Assembly: GCF_021532375.1 (NCBI RefSeq)
Contig: NZ_JAKGAP010000060.1
Span: forward strand, 1-43,613
Reading direction: 5' to 3'
From: Paenibacillus alkaliterrae
Lineage (GTDB): Bacteria > Bacillota > Bacilli > Paenibacillales > Paenibacillaceae
Length of the DNA: 43,613 bases
Of this stretch, positions 1 through 7,802 are shown one piece after another. The notes under the pieces were generated by a model that saw only the letters and a program-made list of their open reading frames with translations, was not told where the DNA came from and searched no databases. Position 1 is the stretch's first letter, and each line of letters begins with the position of its first letter. A program made the position numbers and the translations under genes.

Positions 1-91
1 CGCTTCATCATACAGTGGTTTCTTCATCTGACACAGTTCCCCCAATTCATCTTCTGAATCTAGCTTAATCTGTGTCTACTATTTAGTCTAG

Positions 92-598
92 CATCAGTCC
101 GTAAAATCCTTACGCGAACACATCGTACAAAACTGGTCGACGATACGCAAGGAGATAGAAGAAGGAACCTACCAGCCTAACCCCGTGAGACGGGTCGAAA
201 TCCCGAAACCGAATGGCGGAGGCATTAGGATGCTAGGTATACCTACCGTGACAGATCGCATGCTTCAGCAAGCAATCGCACAGGTGTTAAACCCATTGTT
301 TGATCCACAGTTTTCCGAACATAGCTACGACTTCCGCCCTAAAAGGCGCGGACATGATGCAGTGAGGAAAGCAAGAGCATTCATGAAAGAAGGATACCGA
401 TTCGTGGTCGATCTGGACTTGGAGAAATTCTTTGACCGCGTCAATCATGACCGTCTAATGATGAAAATTTCGGAGAAAGTGAAGGACAAGAAAGTACTCT
501 TACTTATCCGTAAATACCTGCAATCGGGCGTCATGGAGAATGGATTGGTTAAGCCGACGACGGAAGGAGCGCCGCAAGGAGGATTATGCAAAGCTTAG
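92..598 (+). pseudogene. Group II intron reverse transcriptase/maturase, truncated at both ends
   Basis: The frame is open from base 92 and reads as the N-terminal half of an LtrA-type reverse transcriptase: a VRRVEIPKPNGG block, LGIPTVTDRMLQQAI, the HSYxFRP block and the polymerase block VVDLDLEKFFDRVNHDRL. It stops just after GAPQGG, inside the region that should continue into the YxDD active site, so the catalytic aspartates, the maturase domain and the endonuclease domain are all missing. A stop lies at 89-91, so the true N-terminus is also lost. The glycine usual in HSYGFRP is D here. The break falls exactly at an inverted repeat, which suggests that a mobile-element end interrupted the gene. 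The family call is secure and the gene is certainly non-functional. Confidence 0.85.
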
Positions 599-611
599 CA
601 TAATCCTCCTT
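576..611. repeat. 14-bp perfect inverted repeat at the reverse transcriptase breakpoint
   Basis: AAGGAGGATTATGC (576-589) is the exact reverse complement of 598-611. The 8-base centre contains a HindIII-like AAGCTT. It begins where the maturase reading frame loses homology, and it carries the ATTATGC core that recurs in the next repeat pair. Confidence 0.8.
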
Positions 612-624
612 ATGAAAAGTAAAG

Positions 625-694
625 TATTATGCAAAGTAAATCGCTACAAACCCAATATCCATCAGGATCTTAGCTTAGTTTACTTTGCATAATA
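625..694. repeat. 16-bp perfect inverted repeat beside a tyrosine recombinase remnant
   Basis: TATTATGCAAAGTAAA (625-640) and its exact complement TTTACTTTGCATAATA (679-694) are separated by 38 bases. The pair lies 10 bases from the end of the tyrosine recombinase fragment on the minus strand. This arrangement fits a recombination site at one end of an element that carries such recombinases, but that role is inferred. Confidence 0.75.
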
Positions 695-704
695 TCGGTT
701 CAAG

Positions 705-950
705 TTAGAGGCTGGTCAGCCAGGAAATGAGATCTTCATCTTGGTTCCATTGCGGTAACCCCTCCGACACCATGTTAGGATAGGCCTGCTCCAACGCTTT
801 TCGTTTCAACTCCGTATCCGCCCGAGCGTAAACTTCCGTTGTTGCAATGTCAACATGCCCTAGAAGATCCCGAATATAGATCAAATTAACTCCGGCTTGT
901 AATAAATGCATCGCTTTTGTATGTCGCAAATGGGGAGCTCCCCATTTCCG
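705..950 (-). pseudogene. Tyrosine recombinase/integrase, C-terminal fragment
   Basis: On the minus strand the frame open from 950 to 705 reads GAPHLRHTKAMHLLQAGV, then IRDLLGHVDIATTEVYARAD. This is the conserved second half of a phage-type integrase catalytic domain: the HxxR arginine and histidine, the LGH motif, and a tyrosine in the ATTEVYAR segment. An in-frame stop at 951-953 cuts off everything upstream, so the DNA-binding domain and first catalytic arginine are gone. The protein end (WNQDEDLISWLTSL) looks native. It lies beside two perfect inverted repeats and is probably the residue of the element that disrupted the reverse transcriptase gene. Confidence 0.8.
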
Positions 951-1097
951 TCATACGGAAGCAACGTACTGCATTGCCGTTGAAGCAGACGGGTGAGCGA
1001 TGGCTTTTTCAATCTTAAAACTACCACAAGCGATATCCCTCCGATGGGCGATCATCATCATTTGAAGTTTTAAGGCTAGAGAGAGGGGGATGGGCAA

Positions 1098-1736
1098 ATG
1101 AACGATCTTCTGCAGCGGATTGAAGAAGCCCGGTCGAGCATGCATCAGTTAGCCTTACAGTACGGTTTCAATACACCGCTGGTTTTAGAGCAGTCCCAAA
1201 GACTCGACAGATTGCTTAATATCTACCATGAAAGCGTAAAGAAACGGATAAGGCAGGAAGGGAAGATGTTAATGGAAACATGCCCTTATTGTCATGTAGC
1301 ACTTGTGTTTGATGCAGACCAGTACTACTGCACGTTTTGTCAGATGACGGTGGTTTCGATTGACGTTCCTATCGATGGGAGTCAGGAGCCTCTTGTGCTC
1401 GATTCGTTTTTTTTTGCCGATTATGCTGAGCTTTCCACGCCGGAGTTGATGAAAAAATCTACGTTTTTTTTTGTGTTTCTGCTGCGGCTAGTCCAGCAAG
1501 AACGGAGAAACATATACAACCAAGTGCGGCTTTTCAATAAGGTGACCGACAGCGAAACAAATGAGTATCTGGAAGCATCGCAAGAGTCGGGGAAAACGTA
1601 CGAATGGTGGACGCGAAAGGCTTGGGTAATTGAAAACATTTTGTGCGGTCGGATGGGTCATTTTTTGACCCGAATTACGGATCAATACCTGAGCGACCTG
1701 ATTGCCCATATGCAGCAGCCGGGACACAAGCAATGA
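1098..1736 (+). CDS. Spo0E-like protein fused to a zinc-ribbon and an uncharacterised C-terminal domain
   Basis: 212 aa. Residues 1-48 resemble the Spo0E family of small aspartyl-phosphatases, which dephosphorylate Spo0A~P and delay sporulation: two predicted helices and the family signature SQRLDRLLN. Spo0E proteins are normally only 50-90 aa long. Here a CPYC...CTFC zinc-ribbon pattern follows (about residues 62-83), and then about 125 residues, helical and basic towards the end, that I do not recognise. The start is supported by a purine-rich GAGAGGGGG about 8 bases upstream. Two runs of nine T (1407-1415 and 1464-1472) lie in the coding frame and could cause slippage. The Spo0E assignment rests on the signature motif. 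The role of the extra domains is unknown, and the gene stands alone among mobile-element debris. Confidence 0.6.
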   Translation: MNDLLQRIEEARSSMHQLALQYGFNTPLVLEQSQRLDRLLNIYHESVKKRIRQEGKMLMETCPYCHVALVFDADQYYCTFCQMTVVSIDVPIDGSQEPLVLDSFFFADYAELSTPELMKKSTFFFVFLLRLVQQERRNIYNQVRLFNKVTDSETNEYLEASQESGKTYEWWTRKAWVIENILCGRMGHFLTRITDQYLSDLIAHMQQPGHKQ

Positions 1737-2237
1737 TTAATTTCAGGTACAGACCATTTGCAAACTGCGATGGCTTTCAATACGGTAATCTTTTTTTTCA
1801 TCTCTCCAGTATGATTTCGACCAGTCATAACGGTAAAGTGGTGACTGGCAAGTAGTGTCTTATTGAATGTGATATGCTTTCCCTTCATCGCGGCCCTACA
1901 TTGGCATATGCCGTCGTTGTATAGGTCGGTTTTTTTGATTGGTTCGGTCATTTCGTCCCTCGATTGTTTTTCCACCATTATAAAATAAAGAAGAACTCCT
2001 ATGTAAGAACTCTTCTACAATCATTATGGGGTCACCTCACGAAACGGAAAAAATCGTACGCTAAGCAGTCATTACATGGGGTACCCCTAGCAAAACGCGA
2101 AAAAACCACGCTAAGGATTAAGTTCAATCAGAAAAGCATTTCAAAATGTGTTTTGATGACATATGTCAAAATGAGATAATTCGCCTTTTGACATTCAGGT
2201 TAGAATTGTCTTTCTACTGTGTCATTAAGTAAGCTTT
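1737..2237. other. AT-rich non-coding stretch
   Basis: No convincing gene is visible. It contains T-rich tracts, a 7-bp hairpin (CCAGTCA 1821-1827 with TGACTGG 1842-1848) without a following U-run, and a loose tandem repeat at 2021-2115. Confidence 0.5.
2021..2115. repeat. Imperfect tandem repeat, two units of about 45 bp
   Basis: Two adjacent units each begin with ATTA.TGGGGT, pass through an AAACG..AAAAAA core and end with ACGCTAAG. Identity is roughly 70 percent by eye, with small gaps. No function can be assigned. Confidence 0.35.
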
Positions 2238-2588
2238 ATGACATTAGACATCGTTAGCGTTGTGAAAACTGGCTATTTGACGCTTACGCTGAAGGACGAA
2301 GAAGTAATTGAAAAGATTGCAAAAATACGCGCAGTCAAAGTCAGATTTATAGGCAAAGAGCGGCCATTGTTGAGCACCCCTTCGAAACAATAAAACGTCA
2401 CTGGGGCAATACATACTTTTTAACACGAGGTTGGCATCAGTAGGCCTGAGACCAATCTGATTTGTCTTGCCTATAATCTCAAGAGAATGGTCAATATAAA
2501 GGGAGTAAAGGAGCTCATACGTCTCTTCAGAAACCGAGTTCATTCGATATCTAAGATGCGTAACGTTTATTTGAGTAAAATTGCATAA
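2238..2588 (+). pseudogene. IS1182-type transposase C-terminus, frameshifted remnant
   Basis: Three consecutive pieces in different frames make up one transposase tail. The first is DEEVIEKIAK (about 2280-2325). After a frameshift comes RQRAAIVEHPFETIKRHWG followed by NTYFLTR (to about 2427). After a second frameshift comes LICLAYNLKRMVNIKGVKEL, ending at the stop at 2586-2588. VEHPFGTIKR...YFLTRG...LAYNLKRM is the typical end of IS1182/DDE_Tnp_1 transposases, including the conserved glutamate region. The N-terminal two thirds are absent. A minus-strand reading frame over the same interval is a shadow of this remnant. Confidence 0.75.
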
Positions 2589-2640
2589 ATCCAAGTTTTA
2601 AAGCGTGCTCAACAATCAATTGTTAGACAGACTGTCGTAT

Positions 2641-2684
2641 GGTGGTGTGAGAGCTCGGGGGCTAGCCGCCCCCTGCTACTCAAT
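2641..2684 (+). other. GC-rich hairpin, possibly the 3' end of a group II intron
   Basis: GGGGGC (2657-2662), a 5-base loop and GCCCCC (2668-2673) form a perfect short stem. It is preceded by GGTGTGAGAGCTC and followed by CTACTC. This resembles the domain V/VI tail of bacterial group II introns as I remember it. No U-run follows, so a terminator is less likely. It may relate to the maturase fragment at 92-598. The rest of 2589-2890 shows no gene. Confidence 0.35.
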
Positions 2685-2897
2685 TACACATGAAAATACC
2701 CAGAGCTAACGAATCTGCTTCACGCTAATCGATCTCCAAACAACGAATTTCACTATTACCGAACTCAGCGCACGTTATTACCCGAAAATGAACAGTTTCC
2801 GGCAGCTTTACACCCAAATTAGAATTGTGCAGTTCGTTACATCTCAATGACAGTCCAAATCGTCCATATAGCGTTTGTACGGTTCATCAGCGAGTAA

Positions 2898-2906
2898 TGC
2901 TATAAT
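2898..2906 (+). promoter_or_regulatory. Extended -10 promoter for the first sensor kinase operon
   Basis: TG-C-TATAAT is a perfect extended -10 element. No good -35 lies at standard spacing; the nearest, TTGTAC at 2875-2880, is 20 bases away. An extended -10 can compensate for this. Transcription would start near 2913, about 60 bases before the chosen start codon at 2972. Confidence 0.5.
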
Positions 2907-2971
2907 AACCTCTAAATGACATGACCGGGGGAATTAGTCCGACTAGCCCGAAGGTCGGGGAAGGTGACAAC

Positions 2972-4807
2972 ATGAAGAAAGCGGCTCAGTTTTTGCGGCA
3001 TACGTTTTTGGACCGAACGATCGTGAGGACGATCCTGATTTCTTATTTGCTCGTCAACGTCCTGCTGCTGCTTTTGCTCGGCTATTTGTCGATCAAGGAT
3101 TCCACTAAAATGATGACGGACGAAATCATCCGCTCCAGCAACAAAGTGATGGAGCAGGCGGCGCTTGGGCTCAGCTTCAATCTGGAGGAGTCGAAGCGCT
3201 CGCTAGTCATGCTGGCCGGCAATTATTCCGTTATCACGATGATGAAGGAGCATGACAAGATCGAAATCCCGAGCAGGCTTCAGCATGAGCGGAACATCGC
3301 GGAAATCGCCCATGGCGTAAGCACCTACCAAACGCTGATCAGCGATGTGCTGATGATCGGGAAAACCGGCTACATCAACAATCTGGACGGCCGCAAAACG
3401 CTGCAGTGGGATTTCCCGTTCCTTACCCAGGACTGGGTACAGGATACGTTCCGCGCACACCGGGAAGGCAGCTTCTTCAGTATCGGCGTGCACAAGCAGG
3501 ACTATTACCTCGAAACCAACTTTACCCGTTACAACCAGCCTACTTTGTCTGTCGTCCTGCAGGTGAAGGGGTACCAGGGGCAGGCGCTCGGCGCCGTGAT
3601 TGCGAATCTGGATTTGGGCAAAATCAACGGCATGTTCGAGCAGAGCACCTATCAGAACCGGGGCAGCATTTTCCTTGTGGACGAGAACCGCAACATTATC
3701 GTTCATAAGGACAGCGCCAGAATCGGCGAGACGCTGCAGTTTCCCTCGGAGGAGAAGCTGTACGAGCAGGCCGCCGGCCATTTTACCGAAACGATCGACG
3801 GGACGGAGACGCTGGTTATCTATCAGCCCACGGCCGTCAACGGCTGGAAAATGATCGCGACCGTGCCGATGTCCGACATTACGGCGCAATCGCAGCCTCT
3901 CAAATCGAATTTGACCCGTCTGCTATATTTGTGCCTCATTGCCAATACGCTGATCAGCCTGCTGATTACGCTGCGCATATCGCTGCCCGTGCGGCGGCTG
4001 CTCGCGGCGCTCGACCGGATGGGGGAGGACGATTCCCTGTACGTGAAGCCGCGGGAGTACCGGTACCGGGAGCTTAATCATATCGGGAACAAGTTCAAGG
4101 AGCTGATGGGCCGCATCGACCTGCTCATCAAGCAGAACTATTTGACTCAAATCAGCCTGAAGGAGGAGGAGTTGAAAACGCTCCAATCCCAGATCAATCC
4201 TCATTTTTTATTTAATACGCTGCAGCTGCTGCAAACGGAAATCGTCTGCGGCAACACGGAGGAATCGAATCACATCGTCCTGTCGCTCAGCAGCCTGTTC
4301 CGGTATTCGATGAAAAGGTCGGAGGAGGAGGTGGCGCTGGAGCGGGAAATCAACAACGTCAACGATTATCTGTATATTTTGAACAAAAAATATAACGGAG
4401 GCATCTCGGTTTCCTTCCATATCCCGAACCGGAGCGTGCTCCGCTGCCGCATCCCGAAGCTAACCCTGCAGCCGATCGTCGAAAACGCCATCCGCCACGG
4501 CTTCGGCGAGCATGTCCGGGAAGGGAAGATCCGGATCACAGCCGTCACCGGCCGCAAAGGGCTGCTGCTAGTCATCGCGGATAACGGGCGGGGGATCGAG
4601 CCTTCCGAGGTTAAACGGCTGAACCAGCATGTGAACAGCCAAGGCCAGAAGTCGGACAATATCGGCCTGTACAATGTGGGACAGAGAATTAAGCTGAAGT
4701 ACGGGGAGGATTACGGCATCCAAATCCGCAGCCGGCCCGGAAAAGGCACCTCGATATCGATCCTGCTTCCAATTCACGGCGAACCGGCATTTGACCGAAA
4801 GGAGTAA
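2972..4807 (+). CDS. YesM-type sensor histidine kinase (module 1)
   Basis: 611 aa from the chosen ATG. An upstream in-frame ATG at 2921 has no ribosome binding site, whereas GGGGAAGG precedes 2972. Order of parts: transmembrane helix at residues 20-41, an extracellular sensing region of about 270 residues (Cache-like by position), a second helix near 316-336, a HAMP linker, the His_kinase block INPHFLFNTL with phospho-acceptor H411, and an ATPase domain with VENAIRHG, DNGRGI and GLYNVGQRI. This is the LytS/YesM class that pairs with AraC-type response regulators to sense extracellular sugars. The partner regulator follows after 4 bases. The ligand is unknown; the transporter and GH43-like gene downstream suggest a plant oligosaccharide. 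Confidence 0.92.
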   Translation: MKKAAQFLRHTFLDRTIVRTILISYLLVNVLLLLLLGYLSIKDSTKMMTDEIIRSSNKVMEQAALGLSFNLEESKRSLVMLAGNYSVITMMKEHDKIEIPSRLQHERNIAEIAHGVSTYQTLISDVLMIGKTGYINNLDGRKTLQWDFPFLTQDWVQDTFRAHREGSFFSIGVHKQDYYLETNFTRYNQPTLSVVLQVKGYQGQALGAVIANLDLGKINGMFEQSTYQNRGSIFLVDENRNIIVHKDSARIGETLQFPSEEKLYEQAAGHFTETIDGTETLVIYQPTAVNGWKMIATVPMSDITAQSQPLKSNLTRLLYLCLIANTLISLLITLRISLPVRRLLAALDRMGEDDSLYVKPREYRYRELNHIGNKFKELMGRIDLLIKQNYLTQISLKEEELKTLQSQINPHFLFNTLQLLQTEIVCGNTEESNHIVLSLSSLFRYSMKRSEEEVALEREINNVNDYLYILNKKYNGGISVSFHIPNRSVLRCRIPKLTLQPIVENAIRHGFGEHVREGKIRITAVTGRKGLLLVIADNGRGIEPSEVKRLNQHVNSQGQKSDNIGLYNVGQRIKLKYGEDYGIQIRSRPGKGTSISILLPIHGEPAFDRKE

Positions 4808-4811
4808 GCTC

Positions 4812-6323
4812 ATGAAACTGCTTATAGCGGACGATCAGCAATCGCTGCATACGTTTTTGGATAAGGTAATGAAATGGGAGGCGCTCGGCATCACGGAGAT
4901 CAAGCATGCTTACGACGGGAAGGAAGCGGCCGAGCTTGCAGAGGAATATTTGCCCGACTTGATGATTATCGATATTCAAATGCCTTATATGAACGGCATT
5001 CAGGCGTTAACCCGTCTGCAATCGCTGCCTCGCAAGCCCAAAACCGTTATTTTGAGCACGTATGACGAGTTCGAGTATGCCCGGGATGCGCTGAGGCTGA
5101 GCGTTGCGCAGTATTTGCTTAAGCCCGTCGACTCGGCGGCGCTTGAAGAGGCACTGAAGGAGCTGATCGGAGAGATCAGGGAGGAGCGTGAAAAATCGCT
5201 GGAGCCTGTGCTCGCCGGCCTTCAGCAAGGGGAGTCCATGCAGCCGGAGGCGCTCGCGGCCGTTCAATCCGCCTTTCGGACGTTTGGAATACGGAGCTAC
5301 TCCGTGCTGACCGTATCGGGAATCGCGCCGGAAGCGGCCGCGGTCAAGGAGACGATCAATCGCCATGCGCCGCATGCGATACCTCTTCCGTTTCATACCT
5401 ATACGCAGGGCTGCACCGTCATCCTCGGAAATGGCGGCCTCTGGCTTCAGGAAGAGGTGATGCAGCTGAGCCGGCAGGCAGCGGAGTCGTTTGACGGGCT
5501 TAGAGCGGATGCCGGCGTCAGAATCGGAGTCGGCGGCATCGGCGATGATCCGTCCCTGCTGCCTGAGCTAGTTCTGCAGAGCCTGCAAGCGGCGGCGTCA
5601 GCCTTCTACTCGAAAGCTGCGGTACATGCTTATTCGGAGAAGGAAACGCCCGGACAATGGACGGCGGCTCACTACCAGAAGTTCGATCAGGCGTTCGAGG
5701 AGAAAATCGCCCTTTCCTTTTCACGCGAAGCTTTAAAGGAGCTTGTATCCGAGCTGTTTCGGGAGTTCGCCATCCTGAGGCTTAGCCCCTACCGCGTTTA
5801 CGAGCTTACAGGCCATTATATGATTCTGACGGAGCAGATGCTGAAACGGTCGAACCGGCTGCCCGCCGAATATGCCGGAGTGCCTTTGGACAGACTGAGG
5901 ACATACGGCACGGCCGACGGGCTTGAACGTTTTTTCCGCTCCTTAATCGGCGAAATTGCGGACGATACGAGTCCGGCGGCGGCTATGACGGAGGAGACGA
6001 TCGGGCGGATCAAGCGGTACGCGGAGCTCCATCTCGCCGAGGATCTGTCGCTTCAGACCGTCGCAGCCGCATTCGGTATCGACAAATACCAGCTGAGCCG
6101 ATTGTTCAAGCAGCAGTACGGGATCAACTATTGGCCGTTTGTTACCGAGGTCCGGATGAAGAAGGCAGCCGAGCTGCTTGCGGGAACTGCTTTGAAGAAC
6201 AGCGCGATCGCCGAAATGACGGGCTTTGTGGACGAGAGCCATTTCAGCAAGGCGTTCAAGAAGTTTTACGGCGCTTCGCCGAAGGAATACAGAGCGGGAG
6301 CGCAGCGGCATCAGCAAATGTAA
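4812..6323 (+). CDS. YesN-type response regulator with AraC DNA-binding domain (module 1)
   Basis: 503 aa. An N-terminal receiver domain (residues 1-120) has acidic D7/D8, phospho-acceptor D54 in IIDIQMP and lysine in LLKPVD. A poorly conserved middle follows, then a C-terminal AraC/XylS double helix-turn-helix (about 400-500; SLQTVAAAFGIDKYQLSRLF and the second helix pair ending SPKEYR). The start at 4812 is preferred over an in-frame ATG at 4791 because AAAGGAG at 4798-4804 is well placed and the receiver fold begins there. It probably activates the binding-protein gene immediately downstream, where an 11-bp direct repeat with 22-bp periodicity lies. Confidence 0.92.
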   Translation: MKLLIADDQQSLHTFLDKVMKWEALGITEIKHAYDGKEAAELAEEYLPDLMIIDIQMPYMNGIQALTRLQSLPRKPKTVILSTYDEFEYARDALRLSVAQYLLKPVDSAALEEALKELIGEIREEREKSLEPVLAGLQQGESMQPEALAAVQSAFRTFGIRSYSVLTVSGIAPEAAAVKETINRHAPHAIPLPFHTYTQGCTVILGNGGLWLQEEVMQLSRQAAESFDGLRADAGVRIGVGGIGDDPSLLPELVLQSLQAAASAFYSKAAVHAYSEKETPGQWTAAHYQKFDQAFEEKIALSFSREALKELVSELFREFAILRLSPYRVYELTGHYMILTEQMLKRSNRLPAEYAGVPLDRLRTYGTADGLERFFRSLIGEIADDTSPAAAMTEETIGRIKRYAELHLAEDLSLQTVAAAFGIDKYQLSRLFKQQYGINYWPFVTEVRMKKAAELLAGTALKNSAIAEMTGFVDESHFSKAFKKFYGASPKEYRAGAQRHQQM

Positions 6324-6324
6324 G

Positions 6325-6357
6325 CGTGCAACAATATACAATAAATCGTGCAACAAT
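6325..6357 (+). promoter_or_regulatory. Candidate AraC-type operator: two CGTGCAACAAT direct repeats, 22 bp apart
   Basis: CGTGCAACAAT occurs at 6325-6335 and again, identically, at 6347-6357. The 22-bp start-to-start distance is two helical turns, typical for tandem binding by an AraC-family regulator. It sits between the regulator gene and the transporter operon. Confidence 0.5.
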
Positions 6358-6396
6358 GTAAATTCATCGCCTCCAGCTCATGCGGTATCCTAACAT

Positions 6397-6410
6397 TGAA
6401 AGTGCTTACA
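6397..6410 (+). promoter_or_regulatory. Candidate catabolite-repression (cre-like) site
   Basis: TGAAAGTGCTTACA matches the CcpA cre pattern TGAAAGCGNTTNCA except for T instead of C at the central CG. It lies 26 bases before the binding-protein start codon, a position compatible with repression by roadblock. This is a pattern match only. Confidence 0.4.
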
Positions 6411-6436
6411 ACAATCATAGCCAGGGGGAATGAAAC

Positions 6437-7732
6437 ATGAGAAAAACGAGCTATATGCTGCTTGTCGCGATGATGGCCGTTACCCTTATGTTGTCCGCGT
6501 GCGGCGGCAACGGAAATAACGGGAACGGCAATCAGACGGGGGCTGCGGACGGAGAGGGGGCGGCTTCCGAACAAAAGGTCAAGTTGAGTCTGCTTTCCTG
6601 GAACAACGAGACGGAAATGAAGCCGGTCATCGACGGCTTTACGAAGAAATACCCGAACATCACGATTGACTTCCAGACGGCGCCGCCGGTCAAGGATTAT
6701 ATCGCCAAGCTGCAGACGATGCTGCTGTCCAATTCCGCAACCGACGTGTTCATTATGGCGGCGGAAAACCGCAACGAGCTGATCGACGGCGGTTACGCGC
6801 TCGACTTGACGGATCAGCCGTTCATGTCGCAAATGACCGAAGCCAGCAAAGGGATGTTCACCCGCGACGGCAAAACGTACGCCTTCTCCCAAGCCGGCTG
6901 GGTAGGCGGCATCTATTACAACAAAGACCTTTTCGCTAAGGTCGGCGTAACGGAAGAGCCGAAAACCTGGCAGGAGTTCATCGACCTCTGCTTGAAGTTG
7001 AAGGAAGCGGGCATCATGCCGCTTTATGACAACGCTGGAGACATTTCCACGATTCAAGGGGCTTTGGTGGCGAGCATGACGCTGTCCAAGGATCCGGAGT
7101 ACGACGCTAAATTGTTCACCGGCGAAAAAACGTTTGCCGACGGCTGGTCCGAGCCGCTTAAGCTGTGGAAGGAAGGCCTCGTCGATAACGGCATCATCGA
7201 TTCCGGCATGATCGGACTGACCGGCGATCAGATTGTCAATGAGTTTGCGGTAGGCAATGTAGCCATGATTCAAGGCGGACCTTGGAATATTCCGGCCATC
7301 GAGAAGGCGAATCCGGAGCTGCAGTTCAGCATGATGGCGGTACCGGGCGTGGAGCCGGGTCAGGAATATTACTCAGGCGCGCCTAACGTAGGCTTTGCGG
7401 TGAACAGCAAATCGAAAAATCAGGAAGCCGCGCTGAAATTCGTCGAGTATCTCTCTACGCCGGAAGGGCTGGAGCTGTTCGAGAAGGGAACCGGCCAAAT
7501 CATTACGGTAAACGGCTATGAGAGCAAGGTTCACCCGGCCCTGGAAAAAGCGTATAAAGAAGGCTTGCTCGCAGGCAAATTCTATCTCCCGATGGTTTCT
7601 TGGCCGAGACATCAGGAAGCGCTCCGCAATCAAATGGTCGTCTCCGTTCAAGACTTGCTTGTAGGCAAAGGATCGATGGGGGACGTTACCAAGGCGCTCG
7701 ATCAGAAGCTGAAAGAGATGGAGAGCAAATAA
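6437..7732 (+). CDS. Sugar ABC transporter substrate-binding lipoprotein (module 1)
   Basis: 431 aa. It has a lipoprotein signal peptide (MRKTSYMLLVAMMAVTLML) with lipobox LSAC and a Gly/Asn-rich linker, followed by a family 1 (CUT1) solute-binding fold: LSLLSWNNETEMKPVIDGF near the start, YNKDLFAKVGV, and PNVGFAVNSKSKNQEAALKF near residues 315-335. It would sit on the outer membrane face and deliver an oligosaccharide to the two permeases downstream. The ribosome binding site AGGGGGAAT is strong. No ATPase gene is present in the window; CUT1 systems in Firmicutes usually share an MsmX-type ATPase encoded elsewhere. The substrate cannot be read from the sequence. Confidence 0.9.
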   Translation: MRKTSYMLLVAMMAVTLMLSACGGNGNNGNGNQTGAADGEGAASEQKVKLSLLSWNNETEMKPVIDGFTKKYPNITIDFQTAPPVKDYIAKLQTMLLSNSATDVFIMAAENRNELIDGGYALDLTDQPFMSQMTEASKGMFTRDGKTYAFSQAGWVGGIYYNKDLFAKVGVTEEPKTWQEFIDLCLKLKEAGIMPLYDNAGDISTIQGALVASMTLSKDPEYDAKLFTGEKTFADGWSEPLKLWKEGLVDNGIIDSGMIGLTGDQIVNEFAVGNVAMIQGGPWNIPAIEKANPELQFSMMAVPGVEPGQEYYSGAPNVGFAVNSKSKNQEAALKFVEYLSTPEGLELFEKGTGQIITVNGYESKVHPALEKAYKEGLLAGKFYLPMVSWPRHQEALRNQMVVSVQDLLVGKGSMGDVTKALDQKLKEMESK

Positions 7733-7754
7733 ATAAAGACTGCTTAAGGCAATC

Positions 7755-7776
7755 GGAGGGGGCGCCCGCCCCCTCC
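7755..7776 (+). terminator. Intercistronic GC hairpin between binding protein and permease genes
   Basis: GGAGGGGGCG (7755-7764) pairs perfectly with CGCCCCCTCC (7767-7776). No U-run follows. It is probably an mRNA-stabilising or attenuating hairpin that keeps binding-protein expression above permease expression, rather than a full terminator. Confidence 0.6.
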
Positions 7777-7802
7777 CTGCTTTAGAGGAGGGAGCCTGCC
7801 GG

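Noticed and set aside
951..1145. Minus-strand frame of 64 codons beside the integrase fragment
   Set aside because: No integrase-like residues, overlaps the ribosome binding site and start of the Spo0E-like gene, and has no initiation signal.
1821..1848. CCAGTCA/TGACTGG hairpin after the Spo0E-like gene
   Set aside because: Short stem, long loop and no T-run, so not supported as a terminator.
2244..2594. Minus-strand open frame of 116 codons
   Set aside because: The plus strand over the same bases reads as a frameshifted IS1182-type transposase tail with clear family motifs; the minus frame is a shadow.
2921..2971. Upstream ATG for the first sensor kinase
   Set aside because: No ribosome binding site precedes it, while GGGGAAGG lies at the right distance before the ATG at 2972, which begins a normal kinase N-terminus.
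3203..3889. Long antisense frame (228 codons) in the first kinase gene
   Set aside because: Composition is typical of a GC-rich antisense shadow, and the kinase on the other strand has all its motifs intact.
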